In this document: in pieces, positions 1 to 6,502 of the stretch
Layout: each line of letters begins with the position of its first letter
Position numbering within the stretch: the stretch's first letter is position 1
From: a virus
Length of the DNA stretch: 34,246 nucleotides
Reading direction: 5' to 3' (one strand)
IMG/VR virus record: IMGVR_UViG_3300003886_000027
Coordinates: 1-34,246 of that record
Translations under genes and position numbers: made by a program
The notes under the pieces: model-generated
What the model was told of the DNA's origin: nothing
Seen by the model: only the letters and a program-made list of their open reading frames with translations
Databases searched by the model: none

Positions 1-91
1 AAATTGGCGTGGTCGCATTGTATTAACCTATGATAGTTAAGCCTTTTAGGAATATAGATGACAAAAAGAATTGGATTTTTAACGACTGGAT
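1..91. repeat. Left copy of 91-bp terminal direct repeat (circle closure)
   Basis: The first 91 bases are identical to bases 34156-34246. The copy holds the last codons of the 173-residue gene that ends at 34195, the intergenic spacer with its ribosome-binding site, and the first codons of the fibre gene starting at 58. An exact overlap cutting through two genes is what an assembler leaves when a circular or circularly permuted molecule is opened at an arbitrary point; 91 is also a common odd k-mer length. It is unlikely to be a biological terminal repeat, because nothing marks its borders. Confidence 0.93.
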
Positions 92-2109
92 CTAATCAAG
101 ATTCATATATGTATTTAGAAACGGCTTCAGGAGAATCGTTAGCTTTTGGAGCAGATATTGCTACTAATACTTTTAATATAAATACTTCTCCAACATCAGG
201 AGCAATTCCGAAAGAAGCGACCTCAAATTTTGCAATTGATGCGAGTTCCAATGGAGATATAGCATTTCTACCCAATGGAACAGGAAGTTCAGTTTTTGCC
301 AATGGGGATGTAGAGATATCTTCAGGAGATCTAGATTTAACTACAGCCCTTGGAGGAGCTGCTAAAATATTCTCTACTGGTGAACAAGTATTAAGTGTTC
401 AAACTCTTTTAAATAATACGTTTGTGGGCCCAAATGCGGGTGGGTCCGTACTTGCTTCTAGCAATAATACAGGAATTGGAGACAACTCATTATCAGTAGT
501 AGAAGTTGGCGCGGTTCGTAATACTGCAGTAGGTGCTAATAGCGGAATAAGCATAGAAAATGGATCTGACAACGCAATTCTTGGATATAATTCTGGTCTT
601 GATTTAGTAGATTCAAACAAAAATACGCTACTTGGATCTTCTGTTTTAAGAAATAGCGTTTCAGCAGAACGTAATTTATGTGTAGGTTATTTTTCTGGAA
701 ATAATTATGGTGCAGCAGAAAGCAACAACATATTACTTTCAAACGTTGGCCAAGCTTCAGAAAACAATACGATAAGAATAGGAACCCAGGGCGGGGGTGC
801 AGGCCAACAAAATCGTTGTTTCTTAGCTGGAGTAAGCGGAGTTACTCCATTATTGCCATCTCAAGTTGTAGTGGTAGATAGCCTAGGACAACTAGGATCA
901 ATTGTAGCTCCTGTTGCTTCTGAGTTTGCAGATAATCTATTTAGAATATTTGATGACCTAGATACAACAAAGAAGATTGCATTTCAAGCAAGTTCTATTA
1001 CGACTGGTACTACCCGTACTATAACGATGGCAGATAGAGATTTGAGTTTATCAACGCCCACGTTTGATGAAACAACTTTAACACAAAATCTTAATCTTCC
1101 TGCTACAAATGCTGCATTGACTACTGGAGTCATAACAATAGATAGTGTACGTTTTTTACATGGTAAAAGTGGAAATGTATACATAGGGCCGAGTGCAGGA
1201 AATGGAAATGCATCTAATGAAAATATTGCTATAGGAAATACTGCTATGACGGCAGTTAATGCAACTGGAGTTCAAAATGTAGCTATTGGTAGTCGAGCTT
1301 TAACGGCATTAACTACGGGAGATTCTAATGTAGCGGTTGGCTATGAATCGTTAGATGTAGTAACTACTGGAAGTGGCAACCATGGATTTGGATATCAAAC
1401 ACTAGGTTCAATTGGAACTTCAGCTTCATTTAATCTTGCAATTGGTCACGCAGCGGGTCTTAGTTTGACAACAACAGATTCTAATAACGTAATTATTAAT
1501 CATAGAGGAACAGCTGGCGATAACAATACCATTCGTATTGGAACACAAGGATCTGGAAACGAACAACAAGATACTGCCTTCATTGCAGGTATATATAATG
1601 TGGCTCCTGGTGGTGGAAATGACGGAATGGTTATTATTGATAGTTTGGGACAACTAGGATCTCAAACAGATCTGTTAATGCCAAATAATCCGGCATTTTT
1701 AGTATTACGTGATGCTGATGTTAGTAATGTTACTGGAGATGGCACTGTTTATACAGTTGTTTGGGATTCAGAAATATTTGATCAAGACTCAAATATGACA
1801 ACTACGACATTTACTGCTCCTGTTACTGGACGTTATCAATTAGCTGCAGCCATACAATCAATAGATGCTTCTGCAGCTTATATTTTTGCACTACTGCAAA
1901 TTGTAACAAGTAACCGTACGTATCAAAATAATAATATAGCTGAATTAACTACTAGAAGTCATGTGATATCGGTAACTGCAGATATGGATGCTTCGGATAC
2001 AGCTACCGTAACTCTTCGCTATGGAAATCTTACTAAGATCGTAGATATTCAAGGAAACACTGGGGCTGGTGCTACAGTAACTTATTTTAGTGGATGTTTA
2101 ATTAGTTAG
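58..2109 (+). CDS. Tail fibre-like protein with TNxAxG-type repeats and a C1q-like C-terminus
   Basis: This 683-residue protein is probably a trimeric fibre or spike that touches the host surface. Residues about 120-215 and 390-470 carry repeats of the form N-x-A-[IV]-G (NTAVGANSG, NVAIGSRAL, NVAVGYESL), typical of trimeric beta-rolls in adhesins and fibres. Each block is followed by a related module, NNTIRIGTQ then FLAGV/FIAGI then DSLGQLGS (about 235-281 and 488-540), so the protein contains an internal duplication. The last ~135 residues, from NPAFLVLRDADV through FTAPVTGRYQLAAAI, resemble a C1q/TNF-like jelly roll, a common trimeric receptor-binding head. An AGGA site precedes the ATG. 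The next gene follows 26 bp later. Family reading is from sequence pattern; the receptor is unknown. Confidence 0.8.
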   Translation: MTKRIGFLTTGSNQDSYMYLETASGESLAFGADIATNTFNINTSPTSGAIPKEATSNFAIDASSNGDIAFLPNGTGSSVFANGDVEISSGDLDLTTALGGAAKIFSTGEQVLSVQTLLNNTFVGPNAGGSVLASSNNTGIGDNSLSVVEVGAVRNTAVGANSGISIENGSDNAILGYNSGLDLVDSNKNTLLGSSVLRNSVSAERNLCVGYFSGNNYGAAESNNILLSNVGQASENNTIRIGTQGGGAGQQNRCFLAGVSGVTPLLPSQVVVVDSLGQLGSIVAPVASEFADNLFRIFDDLDTTKKIAFQASSITTGTTRTITMADRDLSLSTPTFDETTLTQNLNLPATNAALTTGVITIDSVRFLHGKSGNVYIGPSAGNGNASNENIAIGNTAMTAVNATGVQNVAIGSRALTALTTGDSNVAVGYESLDVVTTGSGNHGFGYQTLGSIGTSASFNLAIGHAAGLSLTTTDSNNVIINHRGTAGDNNTIRIGTQGSGNEQQDTAFIAGIYNVAPGGGNDGMVIIDSLGQLGSQTDLLMPNNPAFLVLRDADVSNVTGDGTVYTVVWDSEIFDQDSNMTTTTFTAPVTGRYQLAAAIQSIDASAAYIFALLQIVTSNRTYQNNNIAELTTRSHVISVTADMDASDTATVTLRYGNLTKIVDIQGNTGAGATVTYFSGCLIS

Positions 2110-2135
2110 TTAATATTAAAATTATAGGAGAAAAT

Positions 2136-2447
2136 ATGAAAGTTTCAGTAAACGACATAGAGCTATTTACTCTATCAGCTATCCATAAACAGGTAATCTG
2201 TAATGATATAGATATAGATGTATTAGAAAAGGATTTAAAAAGAAGATTACAATGGGTATTGATACATAAATATGAACAATCTTTCAAAAGGTTAAAAAAT
2301 GAATGGGATTCAAAATTGGCCGCCAATGGCGTAAAGATGATACCAACAGATGCAGATGAATATGCATCGCTCGTATTTACTCAGTCTAATTACTTAGATA
2401 GAAAGGCTAAAGATTTGCTAAATGTACAGGTGTTACCACCAGTTTAA
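2136..2447 (+). CDS. Conserved podovirus-type small protein, function unknown
   Basis: A 103-residue soluble protein with a strong AGGAG ribosome-binding site. It has an Asp/Ile-rich N-terminal half, a predicted helix with RRLQWVLIHKYEQSFKRLK, then WDSKLAANGVKMIPTDADE and a C-terminal segment AxxVFTQSNYLDRKAKD. I recall proteins of this pattern as common unassigned genes near tail genes of podoviruses, but no function is established to my knowledge. It lies directly after a fibre gene and before a lipoprotein gene, in the same direction and with short spacers, so it is probably co-transcribed with the tail/fibre group. No membrane segment or catalytic motif is visible. Confidence 0.72.
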   Translation: MKVSVNDIELFTLSAIHKQVICNDIDIDVLEKDLKRRLQWVLIHKYEQSFKRLKNEWDSKLAANGVKMIPTDADEYASLVFTQSNYLDRKAKDLLNVQVLPPV

Positions 2448-2456
2448 GGAATTTAA

Positions 2457-2702
2457 ATGAGAAAACGATTTGGATATAAAAACTCTATATTGATTTCTTT
2501 ATTAGGAATTCTTCTATGTTTGGCTGGTTGTAAATGGTTTAAGCAGATTAGAAATCAGATAGTAGAAAGAATTGATATAGATATTGATGTTGATTGGGTA
2601 AGTAAAGATGCCGATGGAAACATTACAAAGTACGATCTATTGACGTTAGATAATGTAGAAGAAACTATATTTGCCGTAGATGATAATAATGATTTAGAAT
2701 AG
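2457..2702 (+). CDS. Small lipoprotein (lipobox LAGC)
   Basis: An 81-residue protein with a classic lipoprotein signal: basic start MRKRFGYK, hydrophobic ILISLLGILLCLAG, then Cys in the lipobox L-A-G-C at about residue 25. The mature part is about 57 residues, acidic (DIDIDVDW, EETIFAVDDNNDLE) and without further membrane segments. The start is supported by AAGGAA seven bases upstream. Phage lipoproteins of this size act as outer spanins in lysis or as superinfection-exclusion factors. It lacks the Pro-rich stretch of many Rz1-type spanins, and no partner inner spanin is adjacent, so neither role can be assigned. Confidence 0.78.
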   Translation: MRKRFGYKNSILISLLGILLCLAGCKWFKQIRNQIVERIDIDIDVDWVSKDADGNITKYDLLTLDNVEETIFAVDDNNDLE

Positions 2703-2750
2703 AGTCGTGGTGGCTTATCGGTTACTTACTTCCGACCCATTCCGTTTCCT

Positions 2751-2783
2751 TTTTCCCTGTAGGTGTTATGCTTACAGGGAAAA
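2751..2783 (+). other. Perfect 11-bp hairpin in the leader of the 80-residue gene
   Basis: TTTTCCCTGTA (2751-2761) pairs perfectly with TACAGGGAAAA (2773-2783) around an 11-nt loop. The spacer 2703-2812 holds no gene. The stem sits 20 bp upstream of the AGGAG of the gene at 2813 and 48 bp after the lipoprotein stop. It is not followed by a proper T-run on either strand because its A/T bases are inside the stem. It may be a weak terminator or an mRNA processing or stability element. Confidence 0.6.
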
Positions 2784-2812
2784 TTTATCTATCATATTTA
2801 ATAGGAGAATTT

Positions 2813-3055
2813 ATGAAAATAGTTCAATCAGTTTCATTTCAACATGAAGTAGAAGGCCGCATGTACTGTTTAACATTTCCAATGCCAGCTCCTTTAGGTG
2901 AATGTTATGATGTAGCTGCAGCCGTATGTAGTGAATTTTTGAAAAAGATGAAAGAAGAAGAATTAAAACTATCCGAGTCAAGACTCGCTGAGTCAAAATC
3001 AAAAGAATCATCTGTAGAAGAAGCACCTAAAGAAGATGAAAAAGCGAGTGATTAA
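2813..3055 (+). CDS. Small protein with acidic/basic charged tail, unknown
   Basis: An 80-residue protein. I start it at ATG 2813 because TAGGAG lies eight bases upstream; an in-frame ATG at 2768 would fall inside the hairpin loop and has no ribosome-binding site. The first 50 residues look like a small mixed domain (VSFQHEVEGRMYCLTF, then ECYDVAAAVCSEFL). The last 30 are a low-complexity charged tail rich in Glu, Lys and Ser (KKMKEEELKLSESRL and onward), probably disordered or coiled. Its stop overlaps the next start (TAATG), implying translational coupling with the 119-residue gene. No function recognised. Confidence 0.68.
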   Translation: MKIVQSVSFQHEVEGRMYCLTFPMPAPLGECYDVAAAVCSEFLKKMKEEELKLSESRLAESKSKESSVEEAPKEDEKASD

Positions 3056-3414
3056 TGGCTAATTCATTAGATTTACGATTTAGTCCTTTAACGTTAAGAA
3101 GTGTAACCGGTGTAACATTGGCCAATCCCGCATTATTTTATGCAATTGGAGTTCCGTTAGAAGCTGAATGTCGTATTATAAAGTTTGATAACTTAACGAA
3201 TGTAGATGTCTTTATCTCTAGAAATGGTGTAACAGCTTTTACTATTATCCCTACAGGTGGATTTCTCTTGCTGGATATTACGGCGAACAAATCTAATCTT
3301 CAAGGTCTATTTATAGAAAAAGGTGCACAGTTTTGGGCAAATGCAGCGGTAGCTCCAACGAGTGGCTCTGTATATGTAAGTGCATTTACATCAGCTGGCG
3401 CTCTTGATGGATGA
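3055..3414 (+). CDS. Small virion-type beta protein, paralogue of the gene at 33324
   Basis: A 119-residue protein clearly related to the 113-residue product of 33324-33665: both start with a short LxLRFSPLTLRS/IRLKPEPLRS segment, share GGFLLLD[IV]xxN[KR]SNL and end SGS[VI]Y[VL]S. The pattern is all-beta. Both lie beside fibre genes, so a role in the fibre or tail tip, such as an adaptor, is plausible but inferred. The ATG overlaps the preceding stop (TAATG), and its own stop overlaps the ATG of the ERF gene, so it is translationally coupled at both ends. Confidence 0.72.
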   Translation: MANSLDLRFSPLTLRSVTGVTLANPALFYAIGVPLEAECRIIKFDNLTNVDVFISRNGVTAFTIIPTGGFLLLDITANKSNLQGLFIEKGAQFWANAAVAPTSGSVYVSAFTSAGALDG

Positions 3415-4126
3415 CTTTATTAAAAGTTTAGAAGAGTTACACGTTAAAGTAGATAAGTTAATTGGAATAGTTAAGCCGCACTCAACCGATCATAGAGAAC
3501 TATTTAAAGCTTTATCATTGGCACAAGCTGATTATACACAAGTTGATTTTAGCGGAAAGAATAGTCACTATAAAAACAAATATGCCACCTTGGGTGATCT
3601 GCAAGATGCAAGTAGAAAAGCTTTATGTTCTAATGGATTATCGGTATACCAACATCTTTATCAAGATGATAATGGCCATAACTTTTTAAAAACGGTATTA
3701 GCACATCTGAGTGGACAAACTTTAACTAGCACGGTAAGAATTGCACCCACTCAGAATAACATACATCAGATAGGAAGTTATTTAGCCTCTATGCGACGTA
3801 TGAGTTATGCATCATTGATTGGGTTATTGGTTCATGATGCGGATGATGACGATGGATTTACATGTATGGCAGATCGTGTAGATACAATTGCTAAAGGTAC
3901 AAAGCCTAGTTATACAAGTCCTAGTACAAAGAATGCTGAGTTCGATATGATTAGTAAGGCCGAGCTTGAAACATTGGAAAAATCAATGGGTTCTCATTAT
4001 GATCTGGGTGATGAGATTATAAGCGCCTACCAGATTCCTTCTTTATCCGATTTACCTAAAAGTAAATATGAGTTTGTTCTTGGCCAGATGCGCAGAAATG
4101 TAGCTCGTCGAGATGGATTGCTCTAA
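3407..4126 (+). CDS. erf: ERF-family single-strand annealing protein (first copy)
   Basis: A 239-residue recombinase of the ERF family, which anneals complementary single strands in phage recombination and genome circularisation. Diagnostic features are ELFKALSLAQADY, then HYKNKYATLGDLQDASRKAL and NGLSVYQ (roughly residues 35-90), the QxIGSYLASMRRMSYASLIG segment near 130, and an acidic HDADDDDG stretch that in this family follows the DNA-binding fold. The C-terminal ~80 residues form a separate region after a Ser/Thr-rich linker. I start at ATG 3407, overlapping the preceding stop; a GTG at 3380 is also open. A second ERF-like gene lies at 4847 across the divergent regulatory region. Confidence 0.88.
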   Translation: MDDFIKSLEELHVKVDKLIGIVKPHSTDHRELFKALSLAQADYTQVDFSGKNSHYKNKYATLGDLQDASRKALCSNGLSVYQHLYQDDNGHNFLKTVLAHLSGQTLTSTVRIAPTQNNIHQIGSYLASMRRMSYASLIGLLVHDADDDDGFTCMADRVDTIAKGTKPSYTSPSTKNAEFDMISKAELETLEKSMGSHYDLGDEIISAYQIPSLSDLPKSKYEFVLGQMRRNVARRDGLL

Positions 4127-4193
4127 CTTGTATCTATTTTTAGGTAAAATTTACTGTTGCTCCTTCTTGCTACTTCTGAGAAGAAGTGGTTAT

Positions 4194-4244
4194 TTTCCCC
4201 CCAGTTGTAATACTTCCGCCAGTTGTAATACTTCCGGGGGGAAA
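4194..4244. repeat. 9-bp inverted repeat enclosing a perfect 18-bp tandem duplication
   Basis: TTTCCCCCC (4194-4202) and GGGGGGAAA (4236-4244) form a perfect 9-bp inverted repeat. The space between is two perfect head-to-tail copies of CCAGTTGTAATACTTCCG (4201-4218 and 4219-4236). The element is the main content of the 140-bp gap between the convergent ERF gene (+) and the 92-residue gene (-). It may be a bidirectional transcription stop, although neither side has a good T-run, or a recognition site. Just upstream, at 4165-4187, lies a CTTCT/AGAAG-rich imperfect hairpin. Confidence 0.8.
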
Positions 4245-4266
4245 GACTAGCCAAACAGGCTTGTGC

Positions 4267-4545
4267 TTAAGACGTTTTTATTAATTTCCAAGTTTCAATT
4301 GATTCTTTTCGGTATATTTCTAGATCAACAGTAGAAAGTTCTGGAATCTCTTTATAGTTTACCACACCTTTTCTCATCTCTTTTAAGAAAATAAATTGAC
4401 CAGCTACAAGAGTTTCATGATTAGCAATGCTTATCAATGTATTTTTAATTTTTGCTTCTCTTTGAGCTAATTCTTTTCGTTTTTGAGATATTCTCCATAA
4501 CTCTATAGCGATAACCTCAACAGCGCTAACTTCTTGTGTATACAT
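4267..4545 (-). CDS. Small early phage protein, divergent from the Cro-like gene
   Basis: A 92-residue protein read leftwards from the divergent promoter region, with TGGAG seven bases before its ATG. An N-terminal helix (ELWRISQKRKELAQREAKIK) is followed by a beta-type segment and the motif RKGVVNYKEIPELSTVDLEIYRK. A similar G-x-V-x-Y-x-x-I-P-E-L...VDLExYRK ending occurs, as I recall, in small phage proteins and in the tails of some phage recombination nucleases. That suits its place between two ERF genes, but the function is not established. It has no helix-turn-helix, so it is not an obvious repressor even though it occupies the position where a CI-like gene would be expected. Confidence 0.75.
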   Translation of the reverse strand: MYTQEVSAVEVIAIELWRISQKRKELAQREAKIKNTLISIANHETLVAGQFIFLKEMRKGVVNYKEIPELSTVDLEIYRKESIETWKLIKTS

Positions 4546-4578
4546 ATATACTCCAGCTAAAAGTGATTATTTACTTTA

Positions 4579-4619
4579 ACTATATCATACTTGCTTATAA
4601 TTGCAACATATGATATAGT
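4579..4619. promoter_or_regulatory. Divergent promoter pair inside an 11-bp perfect palindrome (switch operator)
   Basis: ACTATATCATA (4579-4589) and TATGATATAGT (4609-4619) are perfect inverted repeats 19 bp apart. Each arm contains a -10 element. Rightward: TTGCTT (4591-4596), 17 bp, TATAGT (4614-4619). Leftward: TTGCAA (4606-4601), 16 bp, TATAGT (4584-4579). The two promoters overlap and share the same bases, so they should be mutually exclusive, and one dimeric repressor on the arms would cover both -10 boxes. The adjacent 65-residue helix-turn-helix protein is the natural candidate to bind. Promoter strength is inferred from consensus matches only. Confidence 0.75.
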
Positions 4620-4652
4620 ATAGTTATAAGTTAATTGATAAAGAGGAAAAAG

Positions 4653-4850
4653 ATGAAAAAAGACTGTGAAGAGTTGAGAGAAAGGTTATGGAAAGCATGG
4701 AAGTCTGCATTTTTAACAAAAGGCGCAATGGCAAAAGATATTGGAATTAGTTATGGAACATTTTCACGTTTTATAAATGGTTTTAATAAGATATCGATGT
4801 CTAGTTATTTAAGGATATTAGATTGGGTTGATTATAGGGAATCTCTATGA
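4653..4850 (+). CDS. Cro-like helix-turn-helix regulator
   Basis: A 65-residue DNA-binding protein made mostly of one helix-turn-helix domain: TKGAMAKDIGISYGTFSRFI fits the second and third helices of the lambda Cro/XRE type, with G-I-S at the turn. ATG 4653 is chosen because AGAGG lies immediately upstream; an in-frame TTG at 4635 has no such site. It is the first gene rightwards from the divergent palindromic promoter and overlaps the second ERF gene (ATGA). It probably regulates its own promoter and the leftward one. Size and position are those of Cro; whether the phage is temperate cannot be told from this alone. Confidence 0.82.
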   Translation: MKKDCEELRERLWKAWKSAFLTKGAMAKDIGISYGTFSRFINGFNKISMSSYLRILDWVDYRESL

Positions 4851-5404
4851 AAGATAAGTTAAATTTACTTACTGCATTGGCAAAAGCTCAAAGAAAGTTT
4901 TCCTCACTTGAAGAAAGTGCTAGAAATAATCATCAAAAGTATTCGTATGCTAAATTATGTGATCTTTATAATACGGTTAAGAAACCGTTAGATGATGCAG
5001 GTATAACTCTTACTCATCATAGATGTATAGATTCGGAGTTGGGTAAAATAATCCAAGTGACTACTATTACGCATCGTGAAAGTGGAGAGTATTTAGACGA
5101 TGAAGTTATTATCGAGAGTGAACGGCCTGGTCCACAGGGATTTTCAGCCGCATGTACATATGCAAAGAAGATGGGTATCAAGAATTTATGTGCTATTGAT
5201 GCGGGTGAAGATGATAATGATATGGTGGAAGATCATATATACATAGAGAACAAAAAGTTTGTAATAGATGTAATTAAATCTGCAGGAAATAAAGAAGTTC
5301 AAAATAATTTGTGGATAAAGTTAAAAGATAAGTTTCGTATTACAACTCTGGATAATGTTCCTGAAGATACGTTGAATAAAATGGTTAAGTTTCTTAAGAT
5401 ATAA
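4847..5404 (+). CDS. ERF-type annealing protein (second, divergent copy)
   Basis: A 185-residue protein with the N-terminal architecture of ERF recombinases: LTALAKAQRKFSSLEE, NNHQKYSYAKLCDLYNTVKK, LDDAGITLTHH, a beta pair IIQVTTITHRESGEYL, then GPQGFSAACTYAKKMGIKNL and the acidic DAGEDDND that matches the HDADDDDG of the copy at 3407. The C-terminal 55 residues are unrelated to that copy and may bind another partner. Start ATG overlaps the Cro-like stop and is preceded by AGGGA. Two ERF-like proteins in a 34-kb genome is unusual; the low similarity between them argues for separate origins or old divergence, not a recent duplication. Confidence 0.8.
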   Translation: MKDKLNLLTALAKAQRKFSSLEESARNNHQKYSYAKLCDLYNTVKKPLDDAGITLTHHRCIDSELGKIIQVTTITHRESGEYLDDEVIIESERPGPQGFSAACTYAKKMGIKNLCAIDAGEDDNDMVEDHIYIENKKFVIDVIKSAGNKEVQNNLWIKLKDKFRITTLDNVPEDTLNKMVKFLKI

Positions 5405-5426
5405 ATCTTTCTACTCCTAGGATTAT

Positions 5427-5885
5427 ATGGATTATTCACAAGAAAATATAGCTGTTATGCATAAAGAATTAAAAAAGATTCAACACCAATCTAATTCTTT
5501 AAGTGAAGTAATAAGTAATTTACCTACCCTATTTTTAATAAAAACAATAAATGGAATAAGCGAATATGATAAAGTCATCCCACCTTTTATGTTTATGATT
5601 TTAGATATTTATGAAGGAATTGACCCCGATGGTGAAAGAGGTTTAGAGAGTTTGTTATATCTCAGTGTATTAGAGTTCTTAAAGCGAATAAACGTTGTAG
5701 AAGATTACAGTCAAGATAAAGACTTTTTATCTTATTCTATAACATTTAAAACACAAATACTTTTTTCTAAAGATATTAGAAAAATAGTTAGTAAGGCTCA
5801 CAATAAGTTTAAAAGACAAGAGATATTAAGTGATAAATCGGTTGATTTAATTATTAATACAATAAGCTTTATAAAAGGTCGATAA
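5427..5885 (+). CDS. Hypothetical early protein
   Basis: A 152-residue protein, mainly alpha-helical by composition, with no motif I recognise. It begins MDYSQENIAVMHKEL (coiled-coil-like), has a hydrophobic centre (VIPPFMFMILDIYEGI, not a convincing membrane helix) and a Lys/Ile-rich end. AGGA precedes the ATG. The stop overlaps the ssb start (TAATG) and the gene lies between an ERF and ssb, so it is probably co-translated with the recombination/replication set. Confidence 0.68.
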   Translation: MDYSQENIAVMHKELKKIQHQSNSLSEVISNLPTLFLIKTINGISEYDKVIPPFMFMILDIYEGIDPDGERGLESLLYLSVLEFLKRINVVEDYSQDKDFLSYSITFKTQILFSKDIRKIVSKAHNKFKRQEILSDKSVDLIINTISFIKGR

Positions 5886-6271
5886 TGAGCTATAACAGAA
5901 TAATTATGTGGGGTAATTTAACACGAGATCCAGAAGTTAAAGAGATTGGATCTACTCAATTATGCAAGTTTACTCTGGGAGTGAATCGTAAATATAAAAA
6001 TAGAGCTGGTGAACTTCAAGAAGAGGTCTGTTTTTTGGATATAGAGGCATGGGGATCACTGGCTGATGCCTGTGGTAAGTATTTAGAAAAAGGACACTCT
6101 GTATTGGTTGAGGGTTATTTAAAACAAGAGAGATGGGATACTCCTGACGGCAGTAAGCGTAGTAAACATATTTTAAGAGCTGATAACGTTTCTTTTATGG
6201 GTAACAATAGTGTTAAAAAAAATGATAATGTTATGCAGAATCCTGAAGGCCAAGTGGAGTTACCATTCTAA
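5885..6271 (+). CDS. ssb: Single-stranded DNA-binding protein
   Basis: A 128-residue SSB with one OB fold: MSYNRIIMWGNLTRDPEVK, KFTLGVNRKYKN, EVCFLDIEAWGSLADACGKYL, VLVEGYLKQERWDTPDG and ILRADNVSFMG are in the order and spacing of bacterial SSB strands. A ~20-residue linker leads to a C-terminal tail VELPF, which keeps the hydrophobic tip bound by host repair and replication proteins but has fewer acidic residues than the usual DDDIPF. It coats single strands for annealing by the ERF proteins and during replication. AAAGG precedes the start, which overlaps the previous stop. Confidence 0.93.
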   Translation: MSYNRIIMWGNLTRDPEVKEIGSTQLCKFTLGVNRKYKNRAGELQEEVCFLDIEAWGSLADACGKYLEKGHSVLVEGYLKQERWDTPDGSKRSKHILRADNVSFMGNNSVKKNDNVMQNPEGQVELPF

Positions 6272-6357
6272 TGAATAATCATTTCTTTATATTAAATGCG
6301 ATAAAAGATGGGTGGTATTGGATAAAACGGTGGTACAGAAATAGAGAAAAAGACTAA
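6271..6357 (+). CDS. Possible 28-residue coupled peptide after ssb
   Basis: A short frame starts on the ssb stop (TAATG) and encodes 28 residues with an aromatic/basic end, DGWYWIKRWYRNREKD. A further 18-residue frame starts the same way at 6357. No good ribosome-binding site is present, only a GGAG about 13 bases upstream. The chained overlaps are the only argument for translation. The rest of 6358-6502 is A+T-rich and holds one hairpin and no other convincing gene. Confidence 0.35.
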   Translation: MNNHFFILNAIKDGWYWIKRWYRNREKD

Positions 6358-6424
6358 TGAAAAGAAATAAATTTGATATTTTCAGTAGAATATTTATTAT
6401 AAAGATATTGATCTAAATAACAAA

Positions 6425-6449
6425 AAGACCCAGGATGTACCTGAGTCTT
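6425..6449 (+). terminator. Possible terminator hairpin before the replication gene
   Basis: AAGAC-C-CAGG pairs with CCTG-A-GTCTT around a 5-nt loop: 5 plus 4 base pairs with one mismatch, followed by a weak pyrimidine stretch (CTTG). It lies between the ssb group and the gene at 6503. A true T-run is lacking, so termination would be partial. Confidence 0.4.
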
Positions 6450-6502
6450 CTTGAAATCTTTTACCAGGGCCACAGACTAGAATCAAAGCCCACTGGAAAT
6501 AT

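Noticed and set aside
2768-2812. Earlier ATG for the 80-residue gene
   Set aside because: It lies in a hairpin loop without a ribosome-binding site, while ATG 2813 has TAGGAG.
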